Part shown: positions 1 through 5,204 of the stretch, piece by piece | Position numbering within the stretch: the stretch's first letter is position 1 | Layout of the letters: each line of letters opens with the position of its first letter | NCBI GenBank assembly: GCA_946007445.1 | Contig: CAMGAL010000136.1 | Location: 1-6,180, forward strand | Direction of reading: 5' to 3' | Source of the DNA: an uncultured Mediterranea sp. | Lineage (GTDB): Bacteria > Bacteroidota > Bacteroidia > Bacteroidales > Bacteroidaceae | Length of the DNA: 6,180 bases | Program-made: the position numbers and the translations under genes | The notes under the pieces: model-generated | Seen by the model: the letters and a program-made list of their open reading frames with translations, nothing else | Told to the model about the DNA's origin: nothing | Database searches by the model: none

Positions 1-224
1 CCGATGCCGATACCTTTCACTTTGTCCACGCCGCCGTTAGCCACGATGAGCGGAAGCAGGTTTTGGCAAACTGCATCCACATACTCCTCAATATCAGCAT
101 AGGCGCCAGTCTTGATCGAGCTGCTGGCTACAATCGTTCCGCGTGCGTCAACAATACCAAAGACGGTGTTTGTGCCGCCTATATCTATGCCCACTACGTA
201 GGGCTTTTCCATGTTAGTATTCAT
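1..224 (-). CDS. ROK-family sugar kinase (glucokinase type), N-terminal part
   Basis: Cytoplasmic kinase expected to phosphorylate glucose or a related hexose (or N-acyl hexosamine) with ATP. Only 74 codons lie in the window; the gene runs off the left edge, against a family length of about 300-330 residues. The translation begins MNTNMEKPYVVGIDIGGTNT. Residues 14-20 (DIGGTNT) are the phosphate-binding loop of the actin-like ATPase fold that ROK proteins share, and the second beta strand follows (VFGIVDARGTIVASSSIKT). The visible part ends in KGIGIG, where family members usually continue into a conserved G-x-P segment. The start at 224 is the first ATG; an in-frame ATG at 212 (MEKPYVVG) is a possible alternative. 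The leader is A-rich with no Shine-Dalgarno, as usual in Bacteroidota. The gene is divergent from the transporter operon and has its own promoter. Family call is firm; the substrate is inferred. Confidence 0.9.
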   Translation of the reverse strand, partial: MNTNMEKPYVVGIDIGGTNTVFGIVDARGTIVASSSIKTGAYADIEEYVDAVCQNLLPLIVANGGVDKVKGIGI

Positions 225-267
225 GATATCTACTCATTTTTATAGGTTAGTATTTATTTTACGCGAA

Positions 268-298
268 CAAAATTGGTGAACTTTTTTGAGATAACAAA
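268..298 (-). promoter_or_regulatory. Bacteroides-type promoter for the ROK kinase
   Basis: Read on the minus strand, TTTG (plus-strand 295-298) is followed after exactly 19 nt by CAATTTTG (plus-strand 268-275). This fits the Bacteroidota primary sigma consensus TTTG-N19~21-TAnnTTTG with one mismatch in the -7 box (C for T). Transcription would start near 260-264, giving a 5' leader of about 38 nt before the kinase ATG at 224. The -33 box overlaps the AAAACGTTTT palindrome at 296-305, so a repressor bound there could block it. Pattern match only. Confidence 0.55.
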
Positions 299-313
299 AC
301 GTTTTTCAAAAAA
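282..313. promoter_or_regulatory. Operator-like inverted repeats between the divergent promoters
   Basis: Two symmetric elements overlap here. One is a perfect 10-bp palindrome, AAAACGTTTT (296-305). The other is an outer inverted repeat, TTTTTTGA (282-289) against TCAAAAAA (306-313), whose centre is about 3 bp away from that of the palindrome. A central CG flanked by A and T runs is typical of LacI-family operators, a family that often controls sugar genes. The site covers the -33 box of the kinase and lies just upstream of the rightward -7 box. A terminator is unlikely because no gene ends here. AT-rich sequence makes chance palindromes common, so the regulatory role is inference. Confidence 0.3.
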
Positions 314-320
314 AATGCGC

Positions 321-328
321 TATACTTG
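321..328 (+). promoter_or_regulatory. Candidate -7 element (TATACTTG) for the efflux operon
   Basis: TATACTTG matches the Bacteroidota -7 consensus TAnnTTTG at all but one position and is followed by CAAC, a common context for this element. Transcription would start at about 335-338. No TTTG lies at the expected 19-21 nt upstream; the nearest candidates are a T-run at 302-306 (too close) and TTTG at 285-288 (too far). The -33 half is therefore weak, which may mean an activated or modest promoter. It would give a leader of about 190 nt before the ATPase start codon. Confidence 0.45.
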
Positions 329-366
329 CAACTTTTTCCTATCTATCAACGTCTGATAGAACAAAA

Positions 367-420
367 ATGGCACAAAACCTACGGCCCGAGCGTGCAAAAC
401 AGGCCCAAAAGGGCGGTTGA
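367..420 (+). CDS. Candidate 17-residue leader peptide
   Basis: A short ORF, ATG at 367 to TGA at 418-420, encodes MAQNLRPERAKQAQKGG. It is basic (two Arg, two Lys) and has no membrane segment. The start sits in an A-rich stretch (ACAAAAATGG), the kind of initiation context seen at the other genes here. It lies entirely within the structured leader: its codons cover the 5' strands of the two long stems, and its stop falls in the UGAA loop. A ribosome translating or stalled here would change which stem or terminator forms, as in leader-peptide attenuation. A 17-codon ORF can easily arise by chance and no homologue is known to me, so this is tentative. Confidence 0.28.
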   Translation: MAQNLRPERAKQAQKGG

Positions 421-441
421 AACCGACGCGCTCCACGCGGT

Positions 442-473
442 AGGCACAGCCTCTGCAGGGCAAGCCTTTTTTT
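442..473 (+). terminator. Hairpin plus T7, possible attenuator terminator
   Basis: AGGC (442-445) pairs with GCCT (464-467). Inside it, GCCT (449-452) pairs with GGGC (458-461), the last pair being a wobble, with a 5-nt loop; ACA/AA forms an internal loop. The stem runs directly into seven T residues (467-473). This is the shape of an intrinsic terminator, though the stem is broken and not especially strong. It sits after the predicted transcription start and before the ATPase gene, so it would either end a small RNA or attenuate operon transcription. Its 5' strand overlaps GTAGG (440-444), the closing strand of the upstream fold, so the two structures are mutually exclusive. Confidence 0.45.
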
Positions 474-525
474 AGAGAGTGAACCAAACTGAGTATAAAC
501 GCATAGTATTTAAACGAACAAGATT

Positions 526-1242
526 GTGATAGATTTAAGAGAGATCAACAAGACCTACAACAACGGGGCTCCGCTGCATGTGCTCAAGGGCATCAACCTG
601 CACATCGACCAGGGCGAGTTTGTCTCCATCATGGGAGCCTCGGGGTCAGGGAAGTCCACCTTATTAAATATACTGGGCATCCTCGACACCTACGACACGG
701 GCGAGTACCGCCTGGCCGGCACGCTCATCAAGAACCTGAGCGAGAACCGCGCCGCCGAACTGCGCAACCGCACCATCGGATTCATCTTCCAGTCGTTCAA
801 CCTCATCAACTTCAAGAATGCCATGGAGAACGTGGCCCTGCCGCTCTTCTACCAGGGCGTGAGCCGCCGCAAGCGCAACGCCATCGCCATGGAGTACCTG
901 GAGAAGCTGGGACTCAAGGAGTGGGCCTACCACATGCCCAACGAGATGAGCGGCGGACAGAAGCAACGTGTGGCCATCGCGCGCGCCCTGATTGCCAAGC
1001 CTAAGATCATCCTGGCCGACGAGCCTACAGGCGCCCTCGACAGCAAGACCTCGGTCGAGGTGATGCAAATCCTCAAGGAGCTCCACGCCGAGGGGATGAC
1101 CATCGTGGTGGTGACCCACGAGAGTGGCGTGGCCAACCAGACCGACAAGATCATCCACATCAAGGACGGCATCATAGGCAGCATCGAAGAGAACATCGAC
1201 CACAACGCCTCCCCCTTCGGCGTCAACGGCTGGATGAAATGA
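526..1242 (+). CDS. ABC transporter ATP-binding protein, MacB/LolD type
   Basis: ATPase subunit (238 aa) of a MacB-like type VII ABC system, powering the two permeases encoded next. The full motif set is present: Walker A GASGSGKST (residues 37-45), Q-loop Gln89 in IGFIFQSFN, signature MSGGQ (141-145), Walker B IILADEP (161-167, catalytic Glu166), D-loop ALDS (170-173) and switch His198. Length is normal for a free-standing MacB/LolD/FtsE-type ATPase and all catalytic residues are intact. The start is GTG at 526: an in-frame TAA at 511-513 blocks upstream extension, and the next in-frame ATG is Met36, which would lose the first beta strands. A GTG start without Shine-Dalgarno suggests modest translation. 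In E. coli MacB the ATPase and permease are fused; here they are separate genes. The stop codon is followed at once by a heptamer repeat array. Substrate cannot be inferred from this subunit. Confidence 0.95.
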   Translation: MIDLREINKTYNNGAPLHVLKGINLHIDQGEFVSIMGASGSGKSTLLNILGILDTYDTGEYRLAGTLIKNLSENRAAELRNRTIGFIFQSFNLINFKNAMENVALPLFYQGVSRRKRNAIAMEYLEKLGLKEWAYHMPNEMSGGQKQRVAIARALIAKPKIILADEPTGALDSKTSVEVMQILKELHAEGMTIVVVTHESGVANQTDKIIHIKDGIIGSIEENIDHNASPFGVNGWMK

Positions 1243-1338
1243 GGATGAGGGATAAGGTTTAGGGATTAGGGATAAGGGATTAGGGATAAGGTTTAGGGAT
1301 TAGTGATTAGTGTTTAGTGATTAGTGATTAATGATTAG
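1243..1338 (+). repeat. Heptamer tandem array 1 (GGATTAG/GGATAAG/TGATTAG)
   Basis: Fourteen head-to-tail units fill the sequence from the base after the ATPase stop codon to 1338: twelve 7-mers and two 6-mers. The first unit is GGATGAG, the next eight are GGATAAG or GGATTAG interrupted by two GTTTAG 6-mers, and the last five are TGATTAG-like. Because 7 is not a multiple of 3, the TAG, TAA or TGA in each unit puts stop codons in all three forward frames. G3 tracts at 1262, 1269, 1276 and 1283, each separated by 4 nt, meet the usual G-quadruplex pattern on the coding strand. The change from G-initial to T-initial units suggests two phases of expansion or divergence. Confidence 0.9.
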
Positions 1339-1346
1339 GGCTACAA

Positions 1347-1380
1347 ACTCGTCACTCGTAGCTTGTAGCTCGTAGCTGTA
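1347..1380 (+). repeat. Second heptamer run with a different unit (RCTYGTA)
   Basis: Five units follow each other: ACTCGTC, ACTCGTA, GCTTGTA, GCTCGTA and a 6-mer GCTGTA. The period is again 7 with a final 6-mer, as in the array just upstream, but the unit is unrelated. It ends 11 bp before the ATG of permease 1. Together with the upstream array it makes up nearly all of the 149-bp spacer between ATPase and permease 1. The units are imperfect, so this is a degenerate tandem repeat. Confidence 0.7.
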
Positions 1381-1391
1381 TACTGAATTAT

Positions 1392-2654
1392 ATGTTTGAC
1401 CTTTGGCAAGAAATTTATGGCACGATGAAGCGCAACAAACTGCGCACGGCGCTCACGGGGTTTGCCGTGGCGTGGGGCATCTTTATGCTCATCGTGCTGC
1501 TCGGGGCAGGCAACGGATTGATCCATGCCTTTGAGCAGAGCTCCGGCGAACGGGCACTCAACGTCGTACGCGTCTATCCTGGATGGACCCTCCTGCCCTA
1601 CGACGGACTGGCGGAGGGACGCTTTGTGGAGCTCGACAACCGCGACATGACCGAGACCGCGCGCCTCTTCCCCCAGGAGGTGATCGAGACGGGCGCACAG
1701 GTGACCCAGGGCGGCGTGACGCTGAGCTACGGCACAGACTACGTCAGCACCACCCTGATGGGCGTGTCGCCCACGCAGATCAAGATCGAGGCCGTGAAGC
1801 TGGTTGCCGGACGCTTCGTCAACGAGATTGACATCCAGCAGCAACGCAAAGTGATCGTGCTCCACAAGAACTCGGCCGAGACCATCTTTAAGCAGCTCCA
1901 CACCGACCCCGTGGGAGAGTTCATCCACGTGGGGGCCTTCGCTTTCCAGGTGGTAGGTATCTACGGCGACATGGGCGATCAGGGGCAACGGGGTGCCTAC
2001 GTGCCCTTCTCCACCCTGCAGACCATCTATAAGCAGGGCAGCAACAAAATCAATACCTTGCTCTTCACCACCCGCGGACTCCACGATGAAGCGAGCAACC
2101 TCGACTTCGAGGAGCGCTACCGCCGCGTGCTGGCCGGACTCCACCGTTTCGACCCCGACGACACGGGGGCCGTATGGATCGGCAACCGCATGCGGCAGTA
2201 TATCCAGTCGCAGCAGGCCATGGGCGTGATGACTACCGCCATCTGGGTGATCGGTATCTTCACGCTGCTGAGCGGCATCGTGGGCGTGAGCAACATCATG
2301 CTCATCACGGTCAAGGAGCGCACCCACGAGTTCGGCATCCGCAAGGCCCTGGGTGCCAAGCCGCGCTCCATCTTGTGGCTCGTCATCTCAGAGAGCGTGG
2401 TCATCACCACCCTGTTTGGCTACATCGGCATGGTGGCGGGCATCGGGGTGACGGAGTGGATGGACAGCTATTTCGGCGCCCAGACGATGGATGCGGGCTG
2501 GTTTCAGCAGACCATGTTTACCGACCCCACGGTCGATCTGCGTATCGCCCTGCAAGCCACGCTCACGCTCATTATCGCGGGCACGCTGGCCGGCTTCTTC
2601 CCCGCCCGCAAGGCCACGCACATCCGCCCCATCGAGGCGCTGAACGCCGTGTAG
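1392..2654 (+). CDS. FtsX/MacB-like ABC transporter permease 1
   Basis: Inner-membrane subunit (420 aa) with MacB topology: a short cytoplasmic N-terminus (KRNKLRTALT), TM1 at about 20-40, a large periplasmic domain (about 42-280, MacB_PCD type), then three C-terminal helices at about 283-306, 328-353 and 386-405 (FtsX domain). The cytoplasmic loop carries the family motif VKERTHEFGIRKALGA after SNIML (about residues 300-322), the region that contacts the ATPase. The C-terminal PARKATHIRPIEAL is also typical. It has no cysteine at all, unlike its neighbour. It probably pairs with permease 2 as a heterodimer, as the genes are adjacent paralogues and only one ATPase gene is present. The ATG at 1392 places the amphipathic N-terminal segment just as in permease 2. 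The spacer ahead of it is unusually long and repeat-filled for an operon. Substrate unknown. Confidence 0.93.
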   Translation: MFDLWQEIYGTMKRNKLRTALTGFAVAWGIFMLIVLLGAGNGLIHAFEQSSGERALNVVRVYPGWTLLPYDGLAEGRFVELDNRDMTETARLFPQEVIETGAQVTQGGVTLSYGTDYVSTTLMGVSPTQIKIEAVKLVAGRFVNEIDIQQQRKVIVLHKNSAETIFKQLHTDPVGEFIHVGAFAFQVVGIYGDMGDQGQRGAYVPFSTLQTIYKQGSNKINTLLFTTRGLHDEASNLDFEERYRRVLAGLHRFDPDDTGAVWIGNRMRQYIQSQQAMGVMTTAIWVIGIFTLLSGIVGVSNIMLITVKERTHEFGIRKALGAKPRSILWLVISESVVITTLFGYIGMVAGIGVTEWMDSYFGAQTMDAGWFQQTMFTDPTVDLRIALQATLTLIIAGTLAGFFPARKATHIRPIEALNAV

Positions 2655-2667
2655 CTCCGCGACCCTC

Positions 2668-2678
2668 ATTTTCCGCCC
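2668..2678 (+). repeat. Solitary half of the REP-like palindrome
   Basis: ATTTTCCGCCC here is an exact 11-nt match to the right arm of the palindrome at 5180-5199 (5189-5199). The left arm is missing. It sits in the 52-bp spacer between the two permease genes. The match could be a decayed REP-like copy or chance; the surrounding spacer otherwise only provides an A-rich start region for permease 2. Confidence 0.3.
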
Positions 2679-2706
2679 ATACAACAATATTAAAACGAAA
2701 AAGATA

Positions 2707-3951
2707 ATGAAACTTTACGACAGAGATACATGGGAAGAGATTCTCGTGACGATTACGCGCAACCGCACGCGCAGCCTGCTGACGGCGTTTGGCGTCTTCT
2801 GGGGCATCTTCATGCTCGTCAGCCTGATTGGTGGCGGAAACGGCGTAGAAGAGACCATGAAGCGGCAGTTCGAGGGCTTTGCGCAAAACTCCGCCTTCGT
2901 GGTGGACCAGCCTACGAGCGAGGCCTACAAGGGCTTCCGCAAGGGGCGCTGGTGGTCCATCGAGCTGCAGGACGTGGAGCGCGTACGCAGCGTGGAGGGC
3001 GTGCAGCTGGTCACCCCCACATTCGCCCTCTGGGGGCGTAACGCCATCTACGGCGAGCATAAGTACAACTGTGCCGTCAAGGGGCTCTACCCCGACTATG
3101 AATACATCGAACACCAGCCGATGAAGTATGGCCGCTTCATCAACGAGGTGGATATCCGCGAGGCGCGCAAGGTGTGCGTCATCGGCAAGCGCATCTACGA
3201 GGCCCTCTTCACCAAGGGCGAAGACCCCTGCGGATGCGACATCCAGGTGGACGGCATCTACTACCGCATCATCGGCATGACCGACGGCGACAGCAACATG
3301 AACATCCAGGGGGCCGCCTCGGAGAGCGTGGTCCTGCCCTACAGCACCATGCAGCAGGCCTACAACATAGGCAAGACTGTGGACGTGCTCTGCTTCACGG
3401 TCAAGGAGGGCGTGCGCGTGACCGACGTGCAGCCTCAGGTGGAGAGCGTGCTCAAGCAGGCCCACCTCATCGCGCCGGACGACAAGCAGGCCGTGATGAT
3501 GCTCAACGCCGAGGCGATGTTCTCCATGGTCGATAACCTGATGAAGGGCATCCGCGTGCTGATGTGGATGGTGGGTCTGGGCACCCTGCTGGCCGGCGCC
3601 ATCGGGGTGAGCAACATCATGATGGTGACCGTCAAGGAGCGCACCACCGAGATAGGCATCCGCCGCGCCATAGGTGCGCGCCCCAGCGAGATTCTGCAGC
3701 AGATTCTCGCCGAGAGCATCGTGCTCACCTCGGTAGCCGGGATGAGCGGCATCACGTTTGGCGTCTTCGTGCTCCACGTGCTCGAGGCCGCCGTCAATCC
3801 CCCCGGCCAGATCGAGGTGAACTACCAGATCTCCTTCGTGATGGCCCTGGGCACCTGTATGCTGCTGGCCGCCCTGGGCCTGCTGGCTGGCCTGGCCCCC
3901 GCCTACCGCGCCATGGCCATCAAGCCCATCGAGGCCATCCGCGATGAGTGA
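2707..3951 (+). CDS. FtsX/MacB-like ABC transporter permease 2
   Basis: Second inner-membrane subunit (414 aa), a paralogue of permease 1 with the same plan. TM1 is at about 22-45 (LLTAFGVFWGIFMLVSLIGGG), the periplasmic domain spans about 46-280, and TM2-TM4 lie at about 283-306, 333-358 and 376-398. Family motifs are VSNIMMVTVKERTTEIGIRRAIGA (301-324; two overlapping family blocks) and APAYRAMAIKPIEAI near the end. WGIFML in TM1 and GRFINEVDI-type segments are shared with permease 1, pointing to an old tandem duplication. The periplasmic domain has five cysteines (C122, C157, C175, C177, C229), including a CxC, while permease 1 has none. The ATG at 2707 follows an A-rich stretch (ATTAAAACGAAAAAGATA). 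The adaptor gene starts 37 bp downstream. Likely forms the pore-less mechanotransmission unit of a MacAB-TolC-type pump; substrate unknown. Confidence 0.93.
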   Translation: MKLYDRDTWEEILVTITRNRTRSLLTAFGVFWGIFMLVSLIGGGNGVEETMKRQFEGFAQNSAFVVDQPTSEAYKGFRKGRWWSIELQDVERVRSVEGVQLVTPTFALWGRNAIYGEHKYNCAVKGLYPDYEYIEHQPMKYGRFINEVDIREARKVCVIGKRIYEALFTKGEDPCGCDIQVDGIYYRIIGMTDGDSNMNIQGAASESVVLPYSTMQQAYNIGKTVDVLCFTVKEGVRVTDVQPQVESVLKQAHLIAPDDKQAVMMLNAEAMFSMVDNLMKGIRVLMWMVGLGTLLAGAIGVSNIMMVTVKERTTEIGIRRAIGARPSEILQQILAESIVLTSVAGMSGITFGVFVLHVLEAAVNPPGQIEVNYQISFVMALGTCMLLAALGLLAGLAPAYRAMAIKPIEAIRDE

Positions 3952-3988
3952 ACAGTTGAAATGAATACATAAATAATTTACAAACGAT

Positions 3989-5095
3989 ATGAAAGCAAGA
4001 AAATTCTTTAAAGCGGCCGGTCTTTGTGCCATCGGACTGGTCTTTGTATGGACCTTTGTCTTCCTCTATCAGAAGTCGAAGCCCGAAGTGAAAGTCTATG
4101 AGCTGCATCAGCCCGAAGTGACCGACCTGGTGAAGAGTACCATCGCCACGGGCAAGGTGGAGCCGCGCGACGAGGTGCTCATCAAGCCCCAGATCTCGGG
4201 CATCATCGACGAGGTCTATAAAGAGGCGGGCCAAACCATCCGCAAGGGCGAGGTGATCGCCAAGGTCAAGGTGATCCCCGAGCTCGGCTCGCTCAACAGC
4301 GCCGAGAGCCGCGTGCGCCTGGCCGAGATCAGCGCCCGTCAGGCCGAGACCGACTTTGGCCGCATCAAGCAGCTCTACGAGCAGCAGCTCGTCAGCCGCG
4401 AAGAGTATGAGAAGGAGGAGGTCAACGTCAGCAAGGCACGCGAAGAGCTGCAGACCGCCAAGGACAACCTCGAAATCATCAAGGAGGGCATCACCAAGAG
4501 CAGCGCCTCGTTCAGCAGCACGCTGATACGCAGCACCATCGACGGATTGATTCTCGACGTGCCCATCAAGGTGGGCAACTCGGTCATCATGTCGAACACC
4601 TTCAACGACGGCACCACCATCGCTACCGTGGCCAACATGAACGACCTCATCTTCCGCGGCAACGTAGATGAGACCGAGGTGGGTCGCCTGAACGAAGGGA
4701 TGCCCGTGAAGCTCACCATCGGCGCCCTGCAGGGTCTGACGTTCGACGCCACCCTGGAGTACATCTCGCCCAAGGGCGTGGAGAGCAACGGAGCCAACCA
4801 GTTTGAGATCAAGGCTGCCATCACCCCACCCGAGGGTGTAACCATCCGTTCGGGCTACTCGGCCAACGCCGAGATTGTGCTGGAGCGGCAGGAGCAGGCC
4901 CTGGCCATCCCCGAGGGGTGCGTAGAATTTAGCGGCGACACCACCTTTGTCTATGTCCTGACCAAGTCCGAGCCCGAGCAGCAGTTTGAGCGCCGGCAGA
5001 TTCAGATCGGCATGAGCGACGGCATCAAGATAGCCATCAAGAGCGGCCTGAAGCAGGAAGAGCAAGTGCGCGGCGGCGAGCAGAAGAAGGGATGA
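3989..5095 (+). CDS. Membrane-fusion (HlyD/MacA-type) periplasmic adaptor
   Basis: Adaptor (368 aa) linking the permeases to the outer-membrane channel. It has a basic N-terminus and one membrane anchor (about 10-27), without a lipobox. Then come the first half of the lipoyl domain (about 62-94, ending AGQTIRKGEVIAKVK), an alpha-helical hairpin (about 100-168), the second lipoyl half (about 178-205, IRSTIDGLIL then IKVGNSV), and beta-barrel and membrane-proximal domains to the end. At the hairpin tip, R125, L129 and S136 have the R-x3-L-x6-S spacing of the motif that AcrA/MacA-type adaptors use to dock on TolC. This supports partnership with the TolC-family gene downstream. The C-terminus is charged (QVRGGEQKKG). 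The last Gly codon and the TGA stop (5090-5095) are themselves the first unit of heptamer array 2. ATG at 3989 follows an A/T-rich start region. Confidence 0.94.
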   Translation: MKARKFFKAAGLCAIGLVFVWTFVFLYQKSKPEVKVYELHQPEVTDLVKSTIATGKVEPRDEVLIKPQISGIIDEVYKEAGQTIRKGEVIAKVKVIPELGSLNSAESRVRLAEISARQAETDFGRIKQLYEQQLVSREEYEKEEVNVSKAREELQTAKDNLEIIKEGITKSSASFSSTLIRSTIDGLILDVPIKVGNSVIMSNTFNDGTTIATVANMNDLIFRGNVDETEVGRLNEGMPVKLTIGALQGLTFDATLEYISPKGVESNGANQFEIKAAITPPEGVTIRSGYSANAEIVLERQEQALAIPEGCVEFSGDTTFVYVLTKSEPEQQFERRQIQIGMSDGIKIAIKSGLKQEEQVRGGEQKKG

Positions 5096-5158
5096 GGGAT
5101 TAGGGATTAGGTTTAGGGATAAGGGATAAGGGATAAGGGATAAGGGATAAGGGATAAG
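5090..5158 (+). repeat. Heptamer tandem array 2 (GGATTAG/GGATAAG)
   Basis: Ten units: GGATGAG, two GGATTAG, one GTTTAG 6-mer, then six identical GGATAAG. The array starts inside the adaptor gene, supplying its last codon and stop. The same unit types, including the GTTTAG 6-mer and a leading GGATGAG, occur in array 1 after the ATPase gene, so the two arrays share an origin or a copying mechanism. G3 tracts at 5116, 5123, 5130, 5137, 5144 and 5151, each separated by ATAA, form an uninterrupted G-quadruplex motif in the mRNA sense. The six perfect units suggest recent slippage. TCATCC at 5167-5172 is the inverse of the leading GGATGA. Confidence 0.92.
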
Positions 5159-5179
5159 GTATTAATCATCCACCTGTAG

Positions 5180-5199
5180 GGGCGGAATATTTTCCGCCC
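5180..5199. repeat. REP-like GC palindrome
   Basis: GGGCGGAA (5180-5187) and TTCCGCCC (5192-5199) form a perfect 8-bp stem with a 4-nt loop (TATT). No T-run follows on either side, so it is a poor intrinsic terminator. Short GGGCG...CGCCC palindromes of this form are frequent between genes in Bacteroidales genomes, which is why I call it REP-like. In a transcript it could stabilise the upstream mRNA against 3' exonucleases and so set adaptor versus TolC levels; that is inference. Confidence 0.6.
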
Positions 5200-5204
5200 G
5201 GATG

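Larger units (their letters stand above)
336..473 (+). ncRNA. Structured leader RNA or small RNA upstream of the efflux operon
   Basis: Several nested complementary segments can be paired by eye. A perfect 7-bp hairpin is formed by TCTATCA (342-348) and TGATAGA (354-360) around a 5-nt loop. Further on, CCTAC (378-382) pairs with GTAGG (440-444). Inside it, GAGCGTG (388-394) pairs with CGCGCTC (427-433), with one G-U pair. Inside that, GCCC (403-406) pairs with GGGC (411-414) across AAAA, and CGGT (414-417) pairs with ACCG (422-425) across UGAA; C414 is claimed by both small stems. A terminator-like hairpin follows. The element could be a stand-alone sRNA of about 140 nt, or a cis-acting attenuator leader of the transporter genes 52 nt downstream. 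I do not recognise it as a named RNA family. Pairing is directly visible; function is inferred. Confidence 0.4.

Noticed and set aside
63..245. 60-codon plus-strand frame at the left edge
   Set aside because: It overlaps the ROK kinase start on the opposite strand, whose DIGGTNT motif is decisive.
352..360. Hammerhead ribozyme core (CTGATAGA)
   Set aside because: The required CUGAUGA and GAAA elements are not both present, and the bases are better explained by the perfect 7-bp hairpin.
336..473. Known riboswitch (cobalamin, FMN, TPP) or SRP/6S RNA
   Set aside because: The conserved cores I looked for (GCCACTG of cobalamin, CTGAGA of TPP, the SRP GGAAG/AGCAGCC loop) are absent. A few FMN-like words occur (GGTTGAAACCGAC) but not in the right arrangement. 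6S would need a long rod with paired ends.
1243..1338. CRISPR array or true telomere
   Set aside because: Units are 7 bp with no spacers, so not CRISPR. The telomere resemblance (TTTAGGG, TTAGGG) is in unit sequence only; the array lies inside an operon, not at a chromosome end.
1341..2327. 328-codon open frame on the minus strand
   Set aside because: Antisense to permease 1, whose family motifs are clear; its 3' end runs into the repeat spacer, and its translation shows no family signature.
2572..4032. 486-codon open frame on the minus strand
   Set aside because: It is antisense to permease 2 and the 3' end of permease 1, has a composition rich in His, Gly, Asp and Leu without any domain, and is explained by GC-rich codon use on the real strand.
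3920..5065. 381-codon open frame on the minus strand
   Set aside because: Antisense shadow of the adaptor gene; low-complexity Leu/Gly/Asp/His-rich translation with no motif, signal or start context.
5180..5199. Intrinsic terminator after the adaptor gene
   Set aside because: The stem is good but no T-run follows on either strand, and the next gene is the functional partner, so a REP-like element fits better.
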